This document shows positions 47,611 to 59,376 of a DNA stretch of 64,000 nt, piece after piece. A program made the translations under genes and the position numbers. Every line of letters begins with the position of its first letter. Position 1 is the first letter of the stretch. Source of the DNA: VRUE01 sp963844395. Lineage in GTDB: Bacteria; Actinomycetota; Thermoleophilia; Solirubrobacterales; 70-9. Where the stretch lies: positions 930,001-994,000 of the forward strand of contig CAWJNX010000002.1 of the NCBI GenBank assembly GCA_963844395.1, given 5' to 3'. The notes under the pieces were generated by a model. That model worked only from the letters and a program-made list of their open reading frames with translations. It was not told where the DNA came from and did no database searches.

Positions 47611-48837
47611 ATGTCTCTGGCAGGGGAATCGAGGTGCCAGCGCGCACCGCTGCGTGCTGGCTGGATCATGGCGACACTCGTCGCGGTGCTGTGCCTGTCG
47701 CTGCCCGCGAACGCGGGCGCGGCACCACCCGCCAACGACAACTTCGCCGACGCGCTAGTCGGCAGCGGGGACCAAGTCGAAGGGGCAGGCAACACCTTTG
47801 GGGCGACCAAGGAGAGCGGGGAGCCCAACCACGGCGGCGATCCGGGCGGTGCGTCGGTCTGGTTCGGTTGGACGGCACCCCGGTCGCAAACGGTCTACAT
47901 GCAGCTTTGCACGGAAGGATGGAAAGCCCTGATGGGCATCTATAGAGGCGGGTCGGTCGATGCCCTTCAGCCCGTTGCGACGACTGGGATCTCATCGGCC
48001 GTCGGCTCCTGCGGCAGGCTTCACTTCAGGGCGATATCCAGCGTCACCTATCGCATCGCGATCGACGGCTCGACCGCGGGCGGGCCGGTAGAGCAGGGGA
48101 ATTTCGACTTCTCGATCTCCGCTCTCCCTCTCGAACTTCCAGGCAACGATGACTTCGCGAACGCGACTGAGGTGAAACCGACGCCTTATGAGTGGATCAA
48201 CGGCAGCACCGACGGCGGCACGCGCGAGAGCGACGAGCCTGGCAATGGGGGCGACCTCGCCGGTGCCTCGGTCTGGTATCGCTGGACGGCTCCAACCAGC
48301 GGAGCGATGCAGCTTTTCCCCTGCCTGGCCGGATTTCGCCCGTCGCTTGCGGTGTACACGGGTTCGGCGCTGGGCACGCTGCAGTCAGTCGGCGCTCCGG
48401 CGGCGCTCGATCCCTCCCTGTTTGGCGCCTGCCAGCTGGGTGGCCTTGGGGGCGTCCGCTTCGAGGCGGTCGCCGGCGAGACCTACTCGATCGAGGTGGA
48501 CGGGGTTGACGGTGGCTGGGGCCGCTTCCAGTTGCGGCTGCTACCGGTGGTGACCCCGTACGTAGACGTCCACCCGCCCAACACCTACATCTACAAGCTG
48601 CTGCGGCTGCGCCGGCGGGGGGTTGGGATCCAGTTCGGCAGCGGCGGCGGCCCGCCCGGTGACACCTTCCTTTGCAGGCTCGACCGGCGACCCTTCTCGC
48701 CCTGCAGGACGCCACGGAAATGGTATGGCCTTGCTGCCGGCAGGCACAGAGTGGCCGTCGTCGCCACCGACGCGGTGGGCAACCGCGACGCGACGCCTGC
48801 GGTGCGCACCTTCAGGATGGGCGGGGGAAGGAAATGA
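47611..48837 (+). CDS. Secreted protein with two PPC-like repeats and a C-terminal Cys module
   Basis: ATG 47611; signal peptide (MATLVAVLCLSLPANAGA). Two tandem repeats each start NDNFADAL/NDDFANAT and contain G-x-S-V-W-F/Y-x-W-T-A-P, like bacterial pre-peptidase C-terminal/PPC-type beta-sandwiches. The C-terminal module (DTFLCRLDRRPFSPC, VATDAVGNRDATPAVRTF) is also in the subtilase at 30558. 408 residues. Exported, no catalytic motif seen. Stop overlaps the next gene (ATGA). Confidence 0.75.
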   Translation: MSLAGESRCQRAPLRAGWIMATLVAVLCLSLPANAGAAPPANDNFADALVGSGDQVEGAGNTFGATKESGEPNHGGDPGGASVWFGWTAPRSQTVYMQLCTEGWKALMGIYRGGSVDALQPVATTGISSAVGSCGRLHFRAISSVTYRIAIDGSTAGGPVEQGNFDFSISALPLELPGNDDFANATEVKPTPYEWINGSTDGGTRESDEPGNGGDLAGASVWYRWTAPTSGAMQLFPCLAGFRPSLAVYTGSALGTLQSVGAPAALDPSLFGACQLGGLGGVRFEAVAGETYSIEVDGVDGGWGRFQLRLLPVVTPYVDVHPPNTYIYKLLRLRRRGVGIQFGSGGGPPGDTFLCRLDRRPFSPCRTPRKWYGLAAGRHRVAVVATDAVGNRDATPAVRTFRMGGGRK

Positions 48838-50036
48838 GAAGGCTGCTCCTGCTTGCAATTGGGCTTGCTGTTCTAATGCCCAGCGGCCAGGACCGGGCCG
48901 AGGCAGCCCTCTATTGGGCTCACGGTTTCTCGTCTGTCGGCAGGGCCAATCTCGACGGCAGCCTGTCACTGTGGCCGCTGCCGAATGGATCTTTTCCGGC
49001 GCTCGAGGCCGAAGGCGCGTGTGGGCTCGAGGTTGACGCTCAGCATCTCTACTGGGGCAATACCTCTGGGGGAACGGTTGGGCGGGCAACAATCGACGGT
49101 ATGGCACCGAACCAGGCGTTCATTTCCGGCTTGGGTGAGCCCTGCGGCGTTGCCGTTACCGGGACCCACGTCTACTGGTCGGACTTCGCGACCAACATGA
49201 TCGGCCGTGCCAGCCTCGACGGAAGCGGTGTCGAATCCGGCTTTGCGGAGGGAGCCGCGAATCCATGCGGGATTGCCGTCAATGGCGCCCACGTCTACTG
49301 GGCGAACCAGGAAGACGAGTCGATCGGCCGCGCCGATCTTGACGGCAGCAACGTCAACCAACAGTTCATCTCTGGGCTGGGAGCTCCTTGCGGGGTGGCG
49401 GTTGGCGGTGGTCACGTCTACTGGGGGGACCAGGATCTGGAATCGATCGGCCGCGCCGCTCTGGATGGTTCCAATGTCGAGACGACGATTGTGGACAACG
49501 CCGGCGAACCGTGGGACGTTGCTGTCAGCGACGCCTATGTCTTCTGGGCGGACCGCTGGGGAACGCCCGCCGACCCCGACGGGGGGATCGGCCGGGCTGC
49601 ACTCGATGGCGGCAGCGCCAATCACGACCTCATTCCCGGTCTGCACAGCCCGACCGGCGTTGCGGTGGACTCCCGACTTCTCGGGCCGCCGTCATCGGCG
49701 CCGCGGCCGTCGGATTACCTTCGCTTCGGCAAGCTGACTCACGACAAGCGGACCGGCGCCCTCCGGCTCGTTCTCTATGTGCCGGCCCGCGGCGAGTTCC
49801 GCGTTGACTCCCCTGCCATAGGCTGGCGCATCGACAAGGGGAACCCTTCGCCCTGGGTGGGGGGGACGTTCCGCTGGCGGCTGAAGCTCTGGCCGGGCAA
49901 AGGAACGGCGGGGAAGCGGATTCGCCGCAACCTGAGGCGGAAAGGCCGCGCCCCGATCGTTCTGCGCATGACTTACCAGCAGGAAGGACGACTGCCGCTG
50001 CAAGGGCAGAAGCAGATCGCCTTCCAGCAACATTAA
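48834..50036 (+). CDS. Secreted YWTD-like beta-propeller protein
   Basis: ATG 48834 overlaps the previous stop. Signal peptide LLLLAIGLAVLMPSGQDRAEA. About six repeats of about 43 residues with the form H-V-Y-W-x(6)-I-G-R-A-x-L-D-G-S-x-V (for example HVYWANQEDESIGRADLDGS), as in LDL-receptor-class-B/YWTD propellers, then a basic C-terminal domain (RWRLKLWPGKGTAGKRIRRNL). 400 residues. Co-transcribed with the preceding secreted protein; probably extracellular binding. Confidence 0.8.
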   Translation: MRRLLLLAIGLAVLMPSGQDRAEAALYWAHGFSSVGRANLDGSLSLWPLPNGSFPALEAEGACGLEVDAQHLYWGNTSGGTVGRATIDGMAPNQAFISGLGEPCGVAVTGTHVYWSDFATNMIGRASLDGSGVESGFAEGAANPCGIAVNGAHVYWANQEDESIGRADLDGSNVNQQFISGLGAPCGVAVGGGHVYWGDQDLESIGRAALDGSNVETTIVDNAGEPWDVAVSDAYVFWADRWGTPADPDGGIGRAALDGGSANHDLIPGLHSPTGVAVDSRLLGPPSSAPRPSDYLRFGKLTHDKRTGALRLVLYVPARGEFRVDSPAIGWRIDKGNPSPWVGGTFRWRLKLWPGKGTAGKRIRRNLRRKGRAPIVLRMTYQQEGRLPLQGQKQIAFQQH

Positions 50037-50073
50037 GCGGTGGCGGACGTCCGCAGGCGCCCCCCACCGTCCG

Positions 50074-52225
50074 CTACTTGATGAACAGCATCTCCTCGTA
50101 CTTGGGGAGCGGCCAGAGGTCGTCGGCTGACGACCTTCTCCAGCTTGTCGGCTGCCTCGCGTACCCGGGCCATCGCCGCGACCTGCTTGTCGCGGGCGTG
50201 GATCGCCAGCTCGAGGCCCTCGAGTCGTCGGGGTCGCGCGTTCGCCGCCTCCAGCTCGCCAAGTGCGGTGACCAGCTCGTCGACCAGGCTGCGTACCTCT
50301 GCCTCGATCGCGGAGACGCCCGACTGGCCGATCAGCGCCAGGTGGCGCAGGGCGGCCGGCAGGATCATCGTCTTGGCGATCGAGAAGGTGGTCTCCGCCT
50401 CGATGTTGGCGCGGAGCCGATACTGCTCGACCCAGACCTCGTAGCGCGACTCCAGCTCGCGCTTGGAGAGCACCTCGTAGTTCTCGAAGGCGGCGATCGT
50501 CTGCTCCGTGAGCACCTCGGGCAGCGCGTCGGGCGTCGTGCGCAGGTTCTTCAGCCCGCGCTGCTCCGCTTCGGCGTGCCACTCCTCGGCGTAGTTGTCG
50601 CCGTCGAAGAGACCTGCTTGTTGTCGCCGTAGGCCTCTTTGACGACCTCGATCACGGCCTCGGCGACGTCGGCGCCGCCGCTCGTCTTCGCCTCGAGCTT
50701 GCCGGCCAGCTCGTCGATCGCCTCGGCGACGATCGTGTTGAGGACCGTGTTGGGGAAGGCGAGCGACATGCTCGAACCCAGCGCCCGGAACTCGAATTTG
50801 TTGCCGGTGAAGGCGAACGGGGAGGTCCGGTTGCGGTCGCCGCCGTGCATCGGCAGCGCCGGCAGCACCGTCGCCCCCAGCTCGAGGAAGGAGGCCGGCG
50901 TGTGCGGGTCGCCCTCGAACCGGTGGAGATCGCCTCGAAGACCTTCTCCAGCTCGGCGCCGAGGAAGATCGAGATGATCGCCGGCGGCGCCTCGTTGGCG
51001 CCGAGGCGGTGGTCCTGGCCGATGTTGGCGACCGAGGCGCGCAGCAGGCCCTGGTGCTTGTTGACGGCCTGGATCACCGCCGCGCAGAAGAAGAGGAAGT
51101 GGACGTTGTCGGCCGGCGTGTCGCCCGGGTCGAGCAGGTTGGAGCCGGTGTCGGTCCCCATCGACCAGTTGTTGTGCTTGCCGGAGCCGTTGACGCCGGC
51201 GAAGGGCTTCTCGTGCAGGAGGCAGACCAGGCCGTAGCGGCGCGCGACGCTTTCCAGCACCTGCATCATCAGCTGCTGGTGGTCGGAGCCGACGTTCGAG
51301 TTCTCGAACACCGGCGCGATCTCGTACTGGTTCGGCGCGACCTCGTTGTGGCGGGTCTTGACCGGGATGCCGAGCTTGCGCATCTCCAGCTCGGCCTCCA
51401 GCATGCAGGCGAGGATCCGCTCCGGGATCGAGCCGAAGTAGTGGTCGTCGAGCTCGTGGCCCTTGGGCGGCTTGGCGCCGAACAGGGTGCGGCCGGTGCG
51501 AGATCAGGTCGGGGCGCTCGAAGAAGTACTGCTCGTCGATCAGGAAGTACTCCTGCTCGGCGCCGACCGTGGTGAAGACCCGCTGTGCTGTCCTCGTCGC
51601 CGAGCAGGCGCAGCGCCTTGATCGCCGAGCGCGAGAGCGCGTCCATCGAGCGCAGCAGCGGGATCTTCGCCGTCGAGCGCCTCGCCGGTCCAGGAGGCGA
51701 AGGCGGTCGGGATGCAGAGCAGCGCCCCGTTCGGGTTCTCGAGGATGAAGGCGGGGGAGGTCGGGTCCCAGGCGGTGTAGCCGCGGGCCTCGAAGGTGGC
51801 GCGGACGCCGCCGGTCGGGAAGGAGGAGGCGTCGGGCTCGCCCTGGATCAGCTCCTTGCCGGAGAAGCCGGCCAGCGCCGTGCCCTCGTCCGCCGGGCTC
51901 GAAGAAGGAGTCGTGCTTCTCCGCGGTCGAGCCGGTCAGCGGCTGGAACATGTGGGTGAAGTGGGTGGCGCCGTTCTCCAGCGCCCATTCCTTCATCGCC
52001 TCGGCGACCGCGTCGGCGAGGCTGGGGTCGAGCGCCTCGCCGTCCTCCAGGGTCGTCTGCAGCTTCTCGAAGACGTCGGCGGGCAGGCGGTCGCGCTGCA
52101 CGGCGACGAGAAGACGTTGGCGCCGAAGGGTCGTTCTCGGGCAGGGTCAGGTCGAGCGCGCCGAGGGCCTCCCCGTTGGAGCTCCACTGCGCGGCGGTCA
52201 CGTTCTGCTGGCGGATACGAGTCAT
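50074..52225 (-). CDS. glnN: Glutamine synthetase type III (frameshifted)
   Basis: ATP-dependent ammonia assimilation enzyme. ATG 52225. The GSIII-specific N-terminal domain is visible (ADVFEKLQTTLEDGEALDPSLADAVAEAMKEWAL, THFTHMFQPLTGSTAEKHDSFFEP), followed by TVGAEQEYFLID (metal-binding Glu), VPNQYEIAPVFE-like segment EVAPNQYEIAPVFENSNVGSDH, NGSGKHNNWSMGTD and PFAFTGNKFEFRALGSS. At least seven indels (about 52140, 51895, 51670, 51590, 51500, 50935, 50610, 50120). Repaired length about 715, normal for GSIII. Convergent with the propeller gene; divergent from the beta-oxidation gene. Confidence 0.85.
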
Positions 52226-52332
52226 CGCTTGGTCAGTCTCTCACTTGCGGCGCCCTCGGTCGCGGGCGCGTCGGTTGCCGGTCAACTCCCTAAGAGCCAA
52301 AAAAGCCTAATGGCAGAGCGCTGGCGATGCCT

Positions 52333-52348
52333 TTGTACCGCGGTACAA
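52333..52348. promoter_or_regulatory. Perfect 16-bp operator palindrome
   Basis: TTGTACCGCGGTACAA is a perfect palindrome in the 197-bp divergent region between glnN and the beta-oxidation gene, 75 bp before the latter's ATG. It is likely the site of a dimeric repressor (TetR/GntR-type). The regulator and which of the two genes it controls are not known. Confidence 0.65.
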
Positions 52349-52422
52349 CGATCGCCCCAGGCCCTTGTCCGAGCCGACCGTATAGCCTCCCCGCGTCCCC
52401 GACCTGGAGGATCCCAGACCGA

Positions 52423-54426
<2,004 letters not shown>

Positions 54427-54443
54427 ACACACCCGCAACAGCA

Positions 54444-54494
54444 CGCCGACGGGCCTCAAAGCGGAGAGATAGTCCGCTTTCAGGCCCGTCGGCG
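54444..54494. terminator. Hairpin, family D copy 2
   Basis: A 13-bp outer stem (CGCCGACGGGCCT / AGGCCCGTCGGCG), one mismatch, then an inner 8-bp stem (AAAGCGGA / TCCGCTTT), 17 bp after the beta-oxidation gene stop. The outer arm is shared with the hairpin after the acyl-CoA dehydrogenase gene at 28210; the inner stem differs. The downstream sirtuin frame begins within about 15 bp. Confidence 0.8.
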
Positions 54495-54500
54495 CACGTT

Positions 54501-55232
54501 CGACGGCTGGCGGAGCTGATCGGCGAGTCGAGCTGCACCGTTGCGTTGACCGGAGCCGGGGTCTCGGTGCCGTCGGGGATTCCGGACTTTCGGACGCCTG
54601 AGACGGGGCTCTGGGAGAACGTCGATCCGATGGAGGTCGCCCACATCGACGTCTTCGAAGGAGACCCCGCTCGCTTCTGGTCCTATTACCGGCCGCGCTT
54701 CCACTCACTTGGCGACAAACGGCCGAATACCGCGCACGAGGCGCTGGCCGAGCTGGAGCGGCGCGGCCTGCTGGAGGGAGTCATCACCCAGAACATCGAC
54801 CGACTACATCGGGCCGCCGGATCGCGGAACGTGGTCGAGGTGCACGGCTCGATCGAAACCTCGTCCTGCCGGGGCTGCGACGCCGCTTACGGCATCGAGG
54901 AGGTGGACGCCCTCTTCAACGGCGAAGGCGTCGCTGAGTGCGCCGCTTGCGGCGGGGCGGTCAAGCCCGATGTCGTCCTCTTCGGCGAGATGCTGCCCGA
55001 GACCGCGATGGCGAGCGCCCAGGAGCTAGCCGAACGGGCCGACCTGATGCTGTGCGTCGGATCCTCGCTGGTCGTCCACCCGGTGGCGGGCCTGCCGGCG
55101 CTGACCCTGCGCAGCGGAGGCAAGCTGGCGATTGTCACCAAGGGGCCGACTCCCTATGACGTCGAGGCGGAAGTGAGGCTGGACGGCGAGGTGGACGAGG
55201 AGCTCGGCGCCGTGCTTGCGGCACTCGCCTGA
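54501..55232 (+). CDS. NAD-dependent protein deacylase, sirtuin family
   Basis: NAD+-binding ALTGAGVSVPSGIPDFRTP, ITQNIDRLHRAAG, the catalytic His in VEVHGSIETSSC, zinc-binding pairs SSCRGC and AECAACGG, and VVLFGEMLPETAM, all intact. About 242 residues, typical for bacterial Sir2. The start is odd: no ATG, GTG or TTG occurs in frame between the family's expected beginning (RRLAELIGES) and the upstream hairpin; CTG 54507 or a start lost to an indel are the options. Confidence 0.88.
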   Translation, partial: RRLAELIGESSCTVALTGAGVSVPSGIPDFRTPETGLWENVDPMEVAHIDVFEGDPARFWSYYRPRFHSLGDKRPNTAHEALAELERRGLLEGVITQNIDRLHRAAGSRNVVEVHGSIETSSCRGCDAAYGIEEVDALFNGEGVAECAACGGAVKPDVVLFGEMLPETAMASAQELAERADLMLCVGSSLVVHPVAGLPALTLRSGGKLAIVTKGPTPYDVEAEVRLDGEVDEELGAVLAALA

Positions 55233-55238
55233 CGGATT

Positions 55239-55273
55239 GGCGCCTTTGTATGAATATGTCTGACAAAGGCGCC
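55239..55273 (+). promoter_or_regulatory. Hairpin overlapping the HAD gene translation start, with a coupled 9-codon frame
   Basis: GGCGCCTTTGT and ACAAAGGCGCC form a perfect 11-bp stem with a 13-base loop ending 2 bp before the HAD ATG. Within the loop and right arm, ATG 55250 opens MNMSDKGAT and stops at TGA 55277-55279, overlapping the HAD ATG (ATGA). The hairpin may terminate the sirtuin transcript or mask the HAD start. Confidence 0.5.
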
Positions 55274-55275
55274 AC

Positions 55276-55947
55276 ATGACGCCCGACGAAGCGGTTCCGG
55301 CCGCTCCGGTGGCGGTCGTCTTCGACAACGACGGGCTGCTGCTCGACACCGAGTCGGTCTGGACGCGGGCCGAGCAGGACCTGTTCGAGCGGCGGGATCT
55401 GGAGTTCACGCCGGCCGACAAGCACGAGCTGGTCGGCACCTCGGCTGAGATCGCAGGCGGTGTGCTCGAACGGCGGCTGGGTGAGCCGGGCCGGGCGGTC
55501 GAGCTGATCGACGAGCTGAACGAGCTGGTCGTCGCCGAGCTGGAGCACGGGGTGGAGGCGATGGTCGGGGCGCGCGAGCTGCTGGGAAGGCTGAAGGAGC
55601 GGGGGACTCCGATCGGGCTCGTCTCCAACTCGCCGCTCGCCTTCGTACGCCGCTCGCTGGAGATCGTCGGCTTCGACGACCTCTTCGACGTCGTGCTCAG
55701 CGCCCACGAGGTGGCGGCGCCGAAGCCAGCGCCCGACCCCTATCTCGAGGCCTGCCGCCGCCTCGGCGTCGAGCCCGGTCCAGACGTCGTCGCCCTAGAG
55801 GACTCGCCGACTGGCGTAGCCGCCGCCCTCGCCGCCGGCCTGACGGTGATCGGCATCCCCTCCCTGGAAGGCATCGCCCTCGAGGAGGCCCACCACATCG
55901 CCGCCTCGCTCCTAGACGAGGTGGTCGCCCGCCACCTCGTGCTTTAG
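55276..55947 (+). CDS. HAD-superfamily phosphatase (beta-phosphoglucomutase-like)
   Basis: ATG 55276; 223 residues, intact. HAD motif I VVFDNDGLLLDTESVW (Asn replaces the usual second-position residue but the nucleophile Asp and acid Asp are present), motif II PIGLVSNSPL, motif III Lys in APKPAPDPYLEA, motif IV VVALEDSPTGVAAALAAG. This is the subfamily IA phosphatase/phosphoglucomutase group. Its stop overlaps the convergent gene by 3 bp. Confidence 0.88.
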   Translation: MTPDEAVPAAPVAVVFDNDGLLLDTESVWTRAEQDLFERRDLEFTPADKHELVGTSAEIAGGVLERRLGEPGRAVELIDELNELVVAELEHGVEAMVGARELLGRLKERGTPIGLVSNSPLAFVRRSLEIVGFDDLFDVVLSAHEVAAPKPAPDPYLEACRRLGVEPGPDVVALEDSPTGVAAALAAGLTVIGIPSLEGIALEEAHHIAASLLDEVVARHLVL

Positions 55948-56792
55948 CCGCGCAGGACGCGCCGCCGCCGAATCACTCGCTCGCAGATCTCAATTAGCTC
56001 GCGAACGCTGCGCTCGCGCTCCGCGTCAAGCTCTCCCCGCAGCGCCAGGTTGGCCGCCTCGCCGGCCTCGTAGCGGCGCGCCTCGAGCTGGGCCATGTCC
56101 TCCTCGTGCCCCGGGTCGATCAGCGCCCCTGCCAGCTCCACAAGCAGCGCCTCCAGTCCGACCCGCAGCTGCAGGGCGGCCTCGCGGTTGCGTCCGCCGT
56201 CGAGGTCGGCGCGGGCGCGCAGCAGCAGCGTCTCGCAGGAGTCGATTTGCTCGCGCCCGCCGAGTACCGCGGCGACTCGCTCCTGCGGGTGCAGCTCCTC
56301 TTCGCGCCGCCGCCGTCGCGGGCTGCCGCCACGAACGTCGACCTCGCGAGCCACCGAGAAGCGTCCGGACGCCACCTCCTCCCCACTGCCGCAGCCGATC
56401 CGCACCAGCACCGCTCGCTCCGGGCTCAGTTCCTGCCCGTAGGGGTCGGCGCTCGCCGTGGCCTGCGCGTGCAAGGCCCGGTTGAGCAGGTGGACTGCCT
56501 CAGCGACGAGCGCATCGACCGCGCCCTCAGCCTCCACAACCCCCGTTAACCAGTCCGCCGCGGCGTCAGCCGAGTCGAACGGCTCGTAGGCGCGGATCGC
56601 CGTAGCGCGGGAAAGGGGGAGGGAGTGCGGGGCGGCGTCGGGATTCGCCTCTCGTGGTCGCCGCTTCCGTCGTCCCGGCGGAGCGGGGGCGCCAAGGGTT
56701 TCGACGACTAGCACGCTCTGCGCTCCATCATCGTCGCGCGCGAGGTAACGACCGTCGGCAACGCCAAGCGTGCCGGCGAACTCGAACTGCAC
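55944..56792 (-). CDS. Hypothetical protein, Thermoleophilia-type
   Basis: ATG 56792; 282 residues, intact. The N-terminus is beta-rich (MQFEFAGTLGVADGRYLAR, VLVVETLGAPAPPGRRKRR), the middle has PERAVLVRIGCGSGEEVASGRF, and the C-terminal half is helical and Glu/Arg-rich (ERVAAVLGGREQIDSCETLLLRARADLDGGRNREAALQL). No membrane segment or signal peptide. No family recognised with confidence; sits behind the wall-hydrolase gene. Confidence 0.65.
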   Translation of the reverse strand: MQFEFAGTLGVADGRYLARDDDGAQSVLVVETLGAPAPPGRRKRRPREANPDAAPHSLPLSRATAIRAYEPFDSADAAADWLTGVVEAEGAVDALVAEAVHLLNRALHAQATASADPYGQELSPERAVLVRIGCGSGEEVASGRFSVAREVDVRGGSPRRRRREEELHPQERVAAVLGGREQIDSCETLLLRARADLDGGRNREAALQLRVGLEALLVELAGALIDPGHEEDMAQLEARRYEAGEAANLALRGELDAERERSVRELIEICERVIRRRRVLRG

Positions 56793-56837
56793 GAATCCGA
56801 AGTGCTGGTCCAGAAGACCGGATTCTCCCGCCGCGAC

Positions 56838-59123
56838 TCAGTCGCCGCTGCGACCGGACTTGCCGTCGATCTGCTGGCAGCGAGAAGTCGGACGGCTTCG
56901 TCGGCACGTCGGGGTTGTCGATCTCCCCGAGCCGGTCGGTCAGCCGCAGCCACTGGTCGGGTTTGAGCAGCTGCACGTAGCCGGGCTCGGCTCCGTCGAG
57001 TCCGGGGAGCGGGCTCCAGCCGATGTGGACGTGGTCGGCGTGGTCGGCCATCGCGAAGCTCGGGCCGCCCAGTTCGTGGAGGGAGATCAGCTCGTCGGGC
57101 TCCAGCGTCCCCTGCAGCCGGAGCACGGCCTTCAGCACCATTTCGGTTATCGATCCCGGCCCCTGGTTGCCGAGAATCGGCACGCCGTTGATCGTCGCGA
57201 TGTCGACGGCGTTGCCGTAGGAGTGGTTGGAGACGTTGCCGCTCGTCGTGATGCTGCCGTGGCGGCCGCAGAGCATCGAGGTGATCGTCAGGCGGAATCC
57301 CTGCTCGGAGAGGTAGGCCAGGGTTGCCAGCAGACGGCGGTCGATCTGCCCGGCGCGGATTTCGATGCTGTCGCACTCGGAGATCTCGATCCGCTCGTCG
57401 GCCAGGACGCGCCGTTGCCAGCGCCTCCTTGGAGAGCAGCAGCACGCCGGCGCTGCCGAGCTTGACCGCGAAGGGGTTCTTGCCCTTGGCGCGGTAGATC
57501 GCGGTCGCCTCGAGCAGCTTCCAGCCGTCGAGGATCGGCTTCGGATCGATCCGCGGCGCGCCCCGCCCGGCCGGCCGGATCGAGAAGTTGATGTGGGGGT
57601 CGACGCCGTCCTCGTTGGCGCCGATCCGCGCCAGCACCGTGCCGGCGATCACCTTCGAACCGACCCTGATCGAGCCGTCGGCGCCGAGCGCGGTCGCGTC
57701 ATCGACTCGCTCGTGGGCGCTGAGGCGACGGCGCTCGTCGACCCGATCCGGCAGCGCGTAGAGCCGCGGCCGGATGTTCTGGCTGTCGACCGGGACGCGC
57801 TTCTCGCGGCCGGTCGGCATCACGATCAAGCGACGCTCGCGGACGATCCGGCCAAGCTTCGCGTAGGTGTAGCGGTTGCCGTAGGCGTCGCGCAGGACGA
57901 CGAAGCGGCCGAGCCGATCCGTCTTGCCGCTCTTGACGACGACGCCGTCGTTGACGGCGACGACCGGTGCATCCTCGGCGGCGAAGATGTTGATCCCGCG
58001 ACGGGTCGGCGAGGAGGAGACCACCTCGGCGGCGTTGCCGTATGCCTCGCGCTCCTCGCGGCGTGGCCCGCTTCAGCGCCGCCCGCGTTGAGATGTCGTC
58101 GGCGTAACGGGCGTCGGCGGCGACCGGGAAGTGCGCCCCCTCGGTCAGCCCGGTCAGCGAGCCGACCAGGTCGGCCGGCAGCTTGCCGTAGGCGCGCGCG
58201 TAGAGCAGCACCTCCTGCACGTACCAGTCGGCGTGGTTGTAGGCGAAGATCGCGTCGTAGAGGTCCTCGGTGCCGCCCGCCGCCTTCAGGTAGCTGGCCG
58301 CGGCGCAGATCGCGTCGACCGGGTTGTAGGGGTCCTTGCGCCCGTCGCCGTTGGCGTCGACCCCGTAGGCCTCCCAGCTGGAGGGGATGAACTGCATCCA
58401 GCCCATCGCGCCGGCGCTGGAGACGTTGAGGTTGGTCCCGAACGCGGTCTCGATTTTGTTGATCGAAGCGAGGATCTGCCAGGGGATCCCGTACTCGGTG
58501 CCGCAGGCCTGGTAGATCGGCAGCAGGAAGGGCGGGATCTCGAAGGAGTCGATGACGAAGTTGGGGACGCCGATCGGCGCCGGTCCGAAGGGGGCGATCG
58601 TCGTCGATAGGTTGGCGTCGGTCGGGGTGCCTCCGTCGCTGAACTGGGAGCCGCCGTCGGAGCCCCTGTGCGGGCGGCTGGATGCCCGGCAGTCGCGCTG
58701 GGTGCGCTTATCCCGCCTCCACCGGCACCCGTCCCCGGGCCGCCGATGCTCTCGTTGCGTGCAACCCCGCCGCTGGATGGCTCCGCGTCGTCCGCGTCGA
58801 GTGCGGGGCCGGCCTCTACTTCGGCAGAGCTATCGGAGGGGGCTTCGGCGTCGGATTCGCTGGGGGGCGGAGCTTCCTCTTCGTCGCCCGACCCGGAGTC
58901 GCAGTCGGGGTCTTCGAGGTCGGCCTGACCGTCGCCATCGTCATCGACTTCGTTGGCGCAGGCGGACGCCGGTGCGGCGAGGGAGGAGGGTGGCGCCCGG
59001 GATCGGGTCGGCAGCCTGGCCCTCGCCGAGACCCGCCGACTGGGCGCCGGCGATCCCCACGCCCAGCGCGGTCACGGCCGCAAAGCCGGCCAGTGCGATG
59101 ATCAGTGCGAGCTTGTCTCTCAT
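56838..59123 (-). CDS. Secreted wall hydrolase: lytic transglycosylase + M23-like + VanY/extensin-like (frameshifted)
   Basis: ATG 59123 with signal peptide (LALIIALAGFAAVTALGVGIAGA). After an acidic linker (EVDDDGDGQADLEDPDCDSGSGDE) comes an MltB-type transglycosylase region (GAMGWMQFIPSSWEAYGVDANGDGRKDPYNPVDAICAAASYL), then a LytM/M23-like segment (INIFAAEDAPVVAVNDGVVVKSG, YGNRYTYAKLG, VDPHINFSIRPAG), then a C-terminal domain with HSYGNAVDIATINGV and HADHVHIGWSPLPG, like M15/extensin-type peptidases. Indels near 58970, 58640, 58430, 58070, 57410, 57300 and 56890. About 760 residues. Probably cleaves or remodels peptidoglycan. Confidence 0.78.
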
Positions 59124-59376
59124 CCGGCTACGCCTCGGTACCCCAGCCACGGATGGCGCAACCCGCGCCGGTCGTCTCCCCACGTGTCAAGCCCGACCAC
59201 GCTACTGACTTCCGCGGAGGCACGCAACGCACGGCGGCGCCCCCCAACATGCCCTTAATCCGCAGCGATCCCATGCCTACGGACGTGAGGATTTCAGTCC
59301 GCCCGGATGCGCTCGTTAAGAACTTGCTTGGGGCTGCCGGTGGTCCGATAACGGGCGAGGTTCTAAGGTGTCGCCG

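Noticed and set aside
52327..52422. N-terminal extension of the HADH/ECH gene starting at 52327
   Set aside because: It would overlap the perfect operator palindrome at 52333 and adds no family-like residues before MFVSKAAVVGGGTMGG.
59124..59376. A short gene in the gap before the coiled-coil protein
   Set aside because: Frames here are short, lack RBS and do not resemble known proteins; treated as promoter region.
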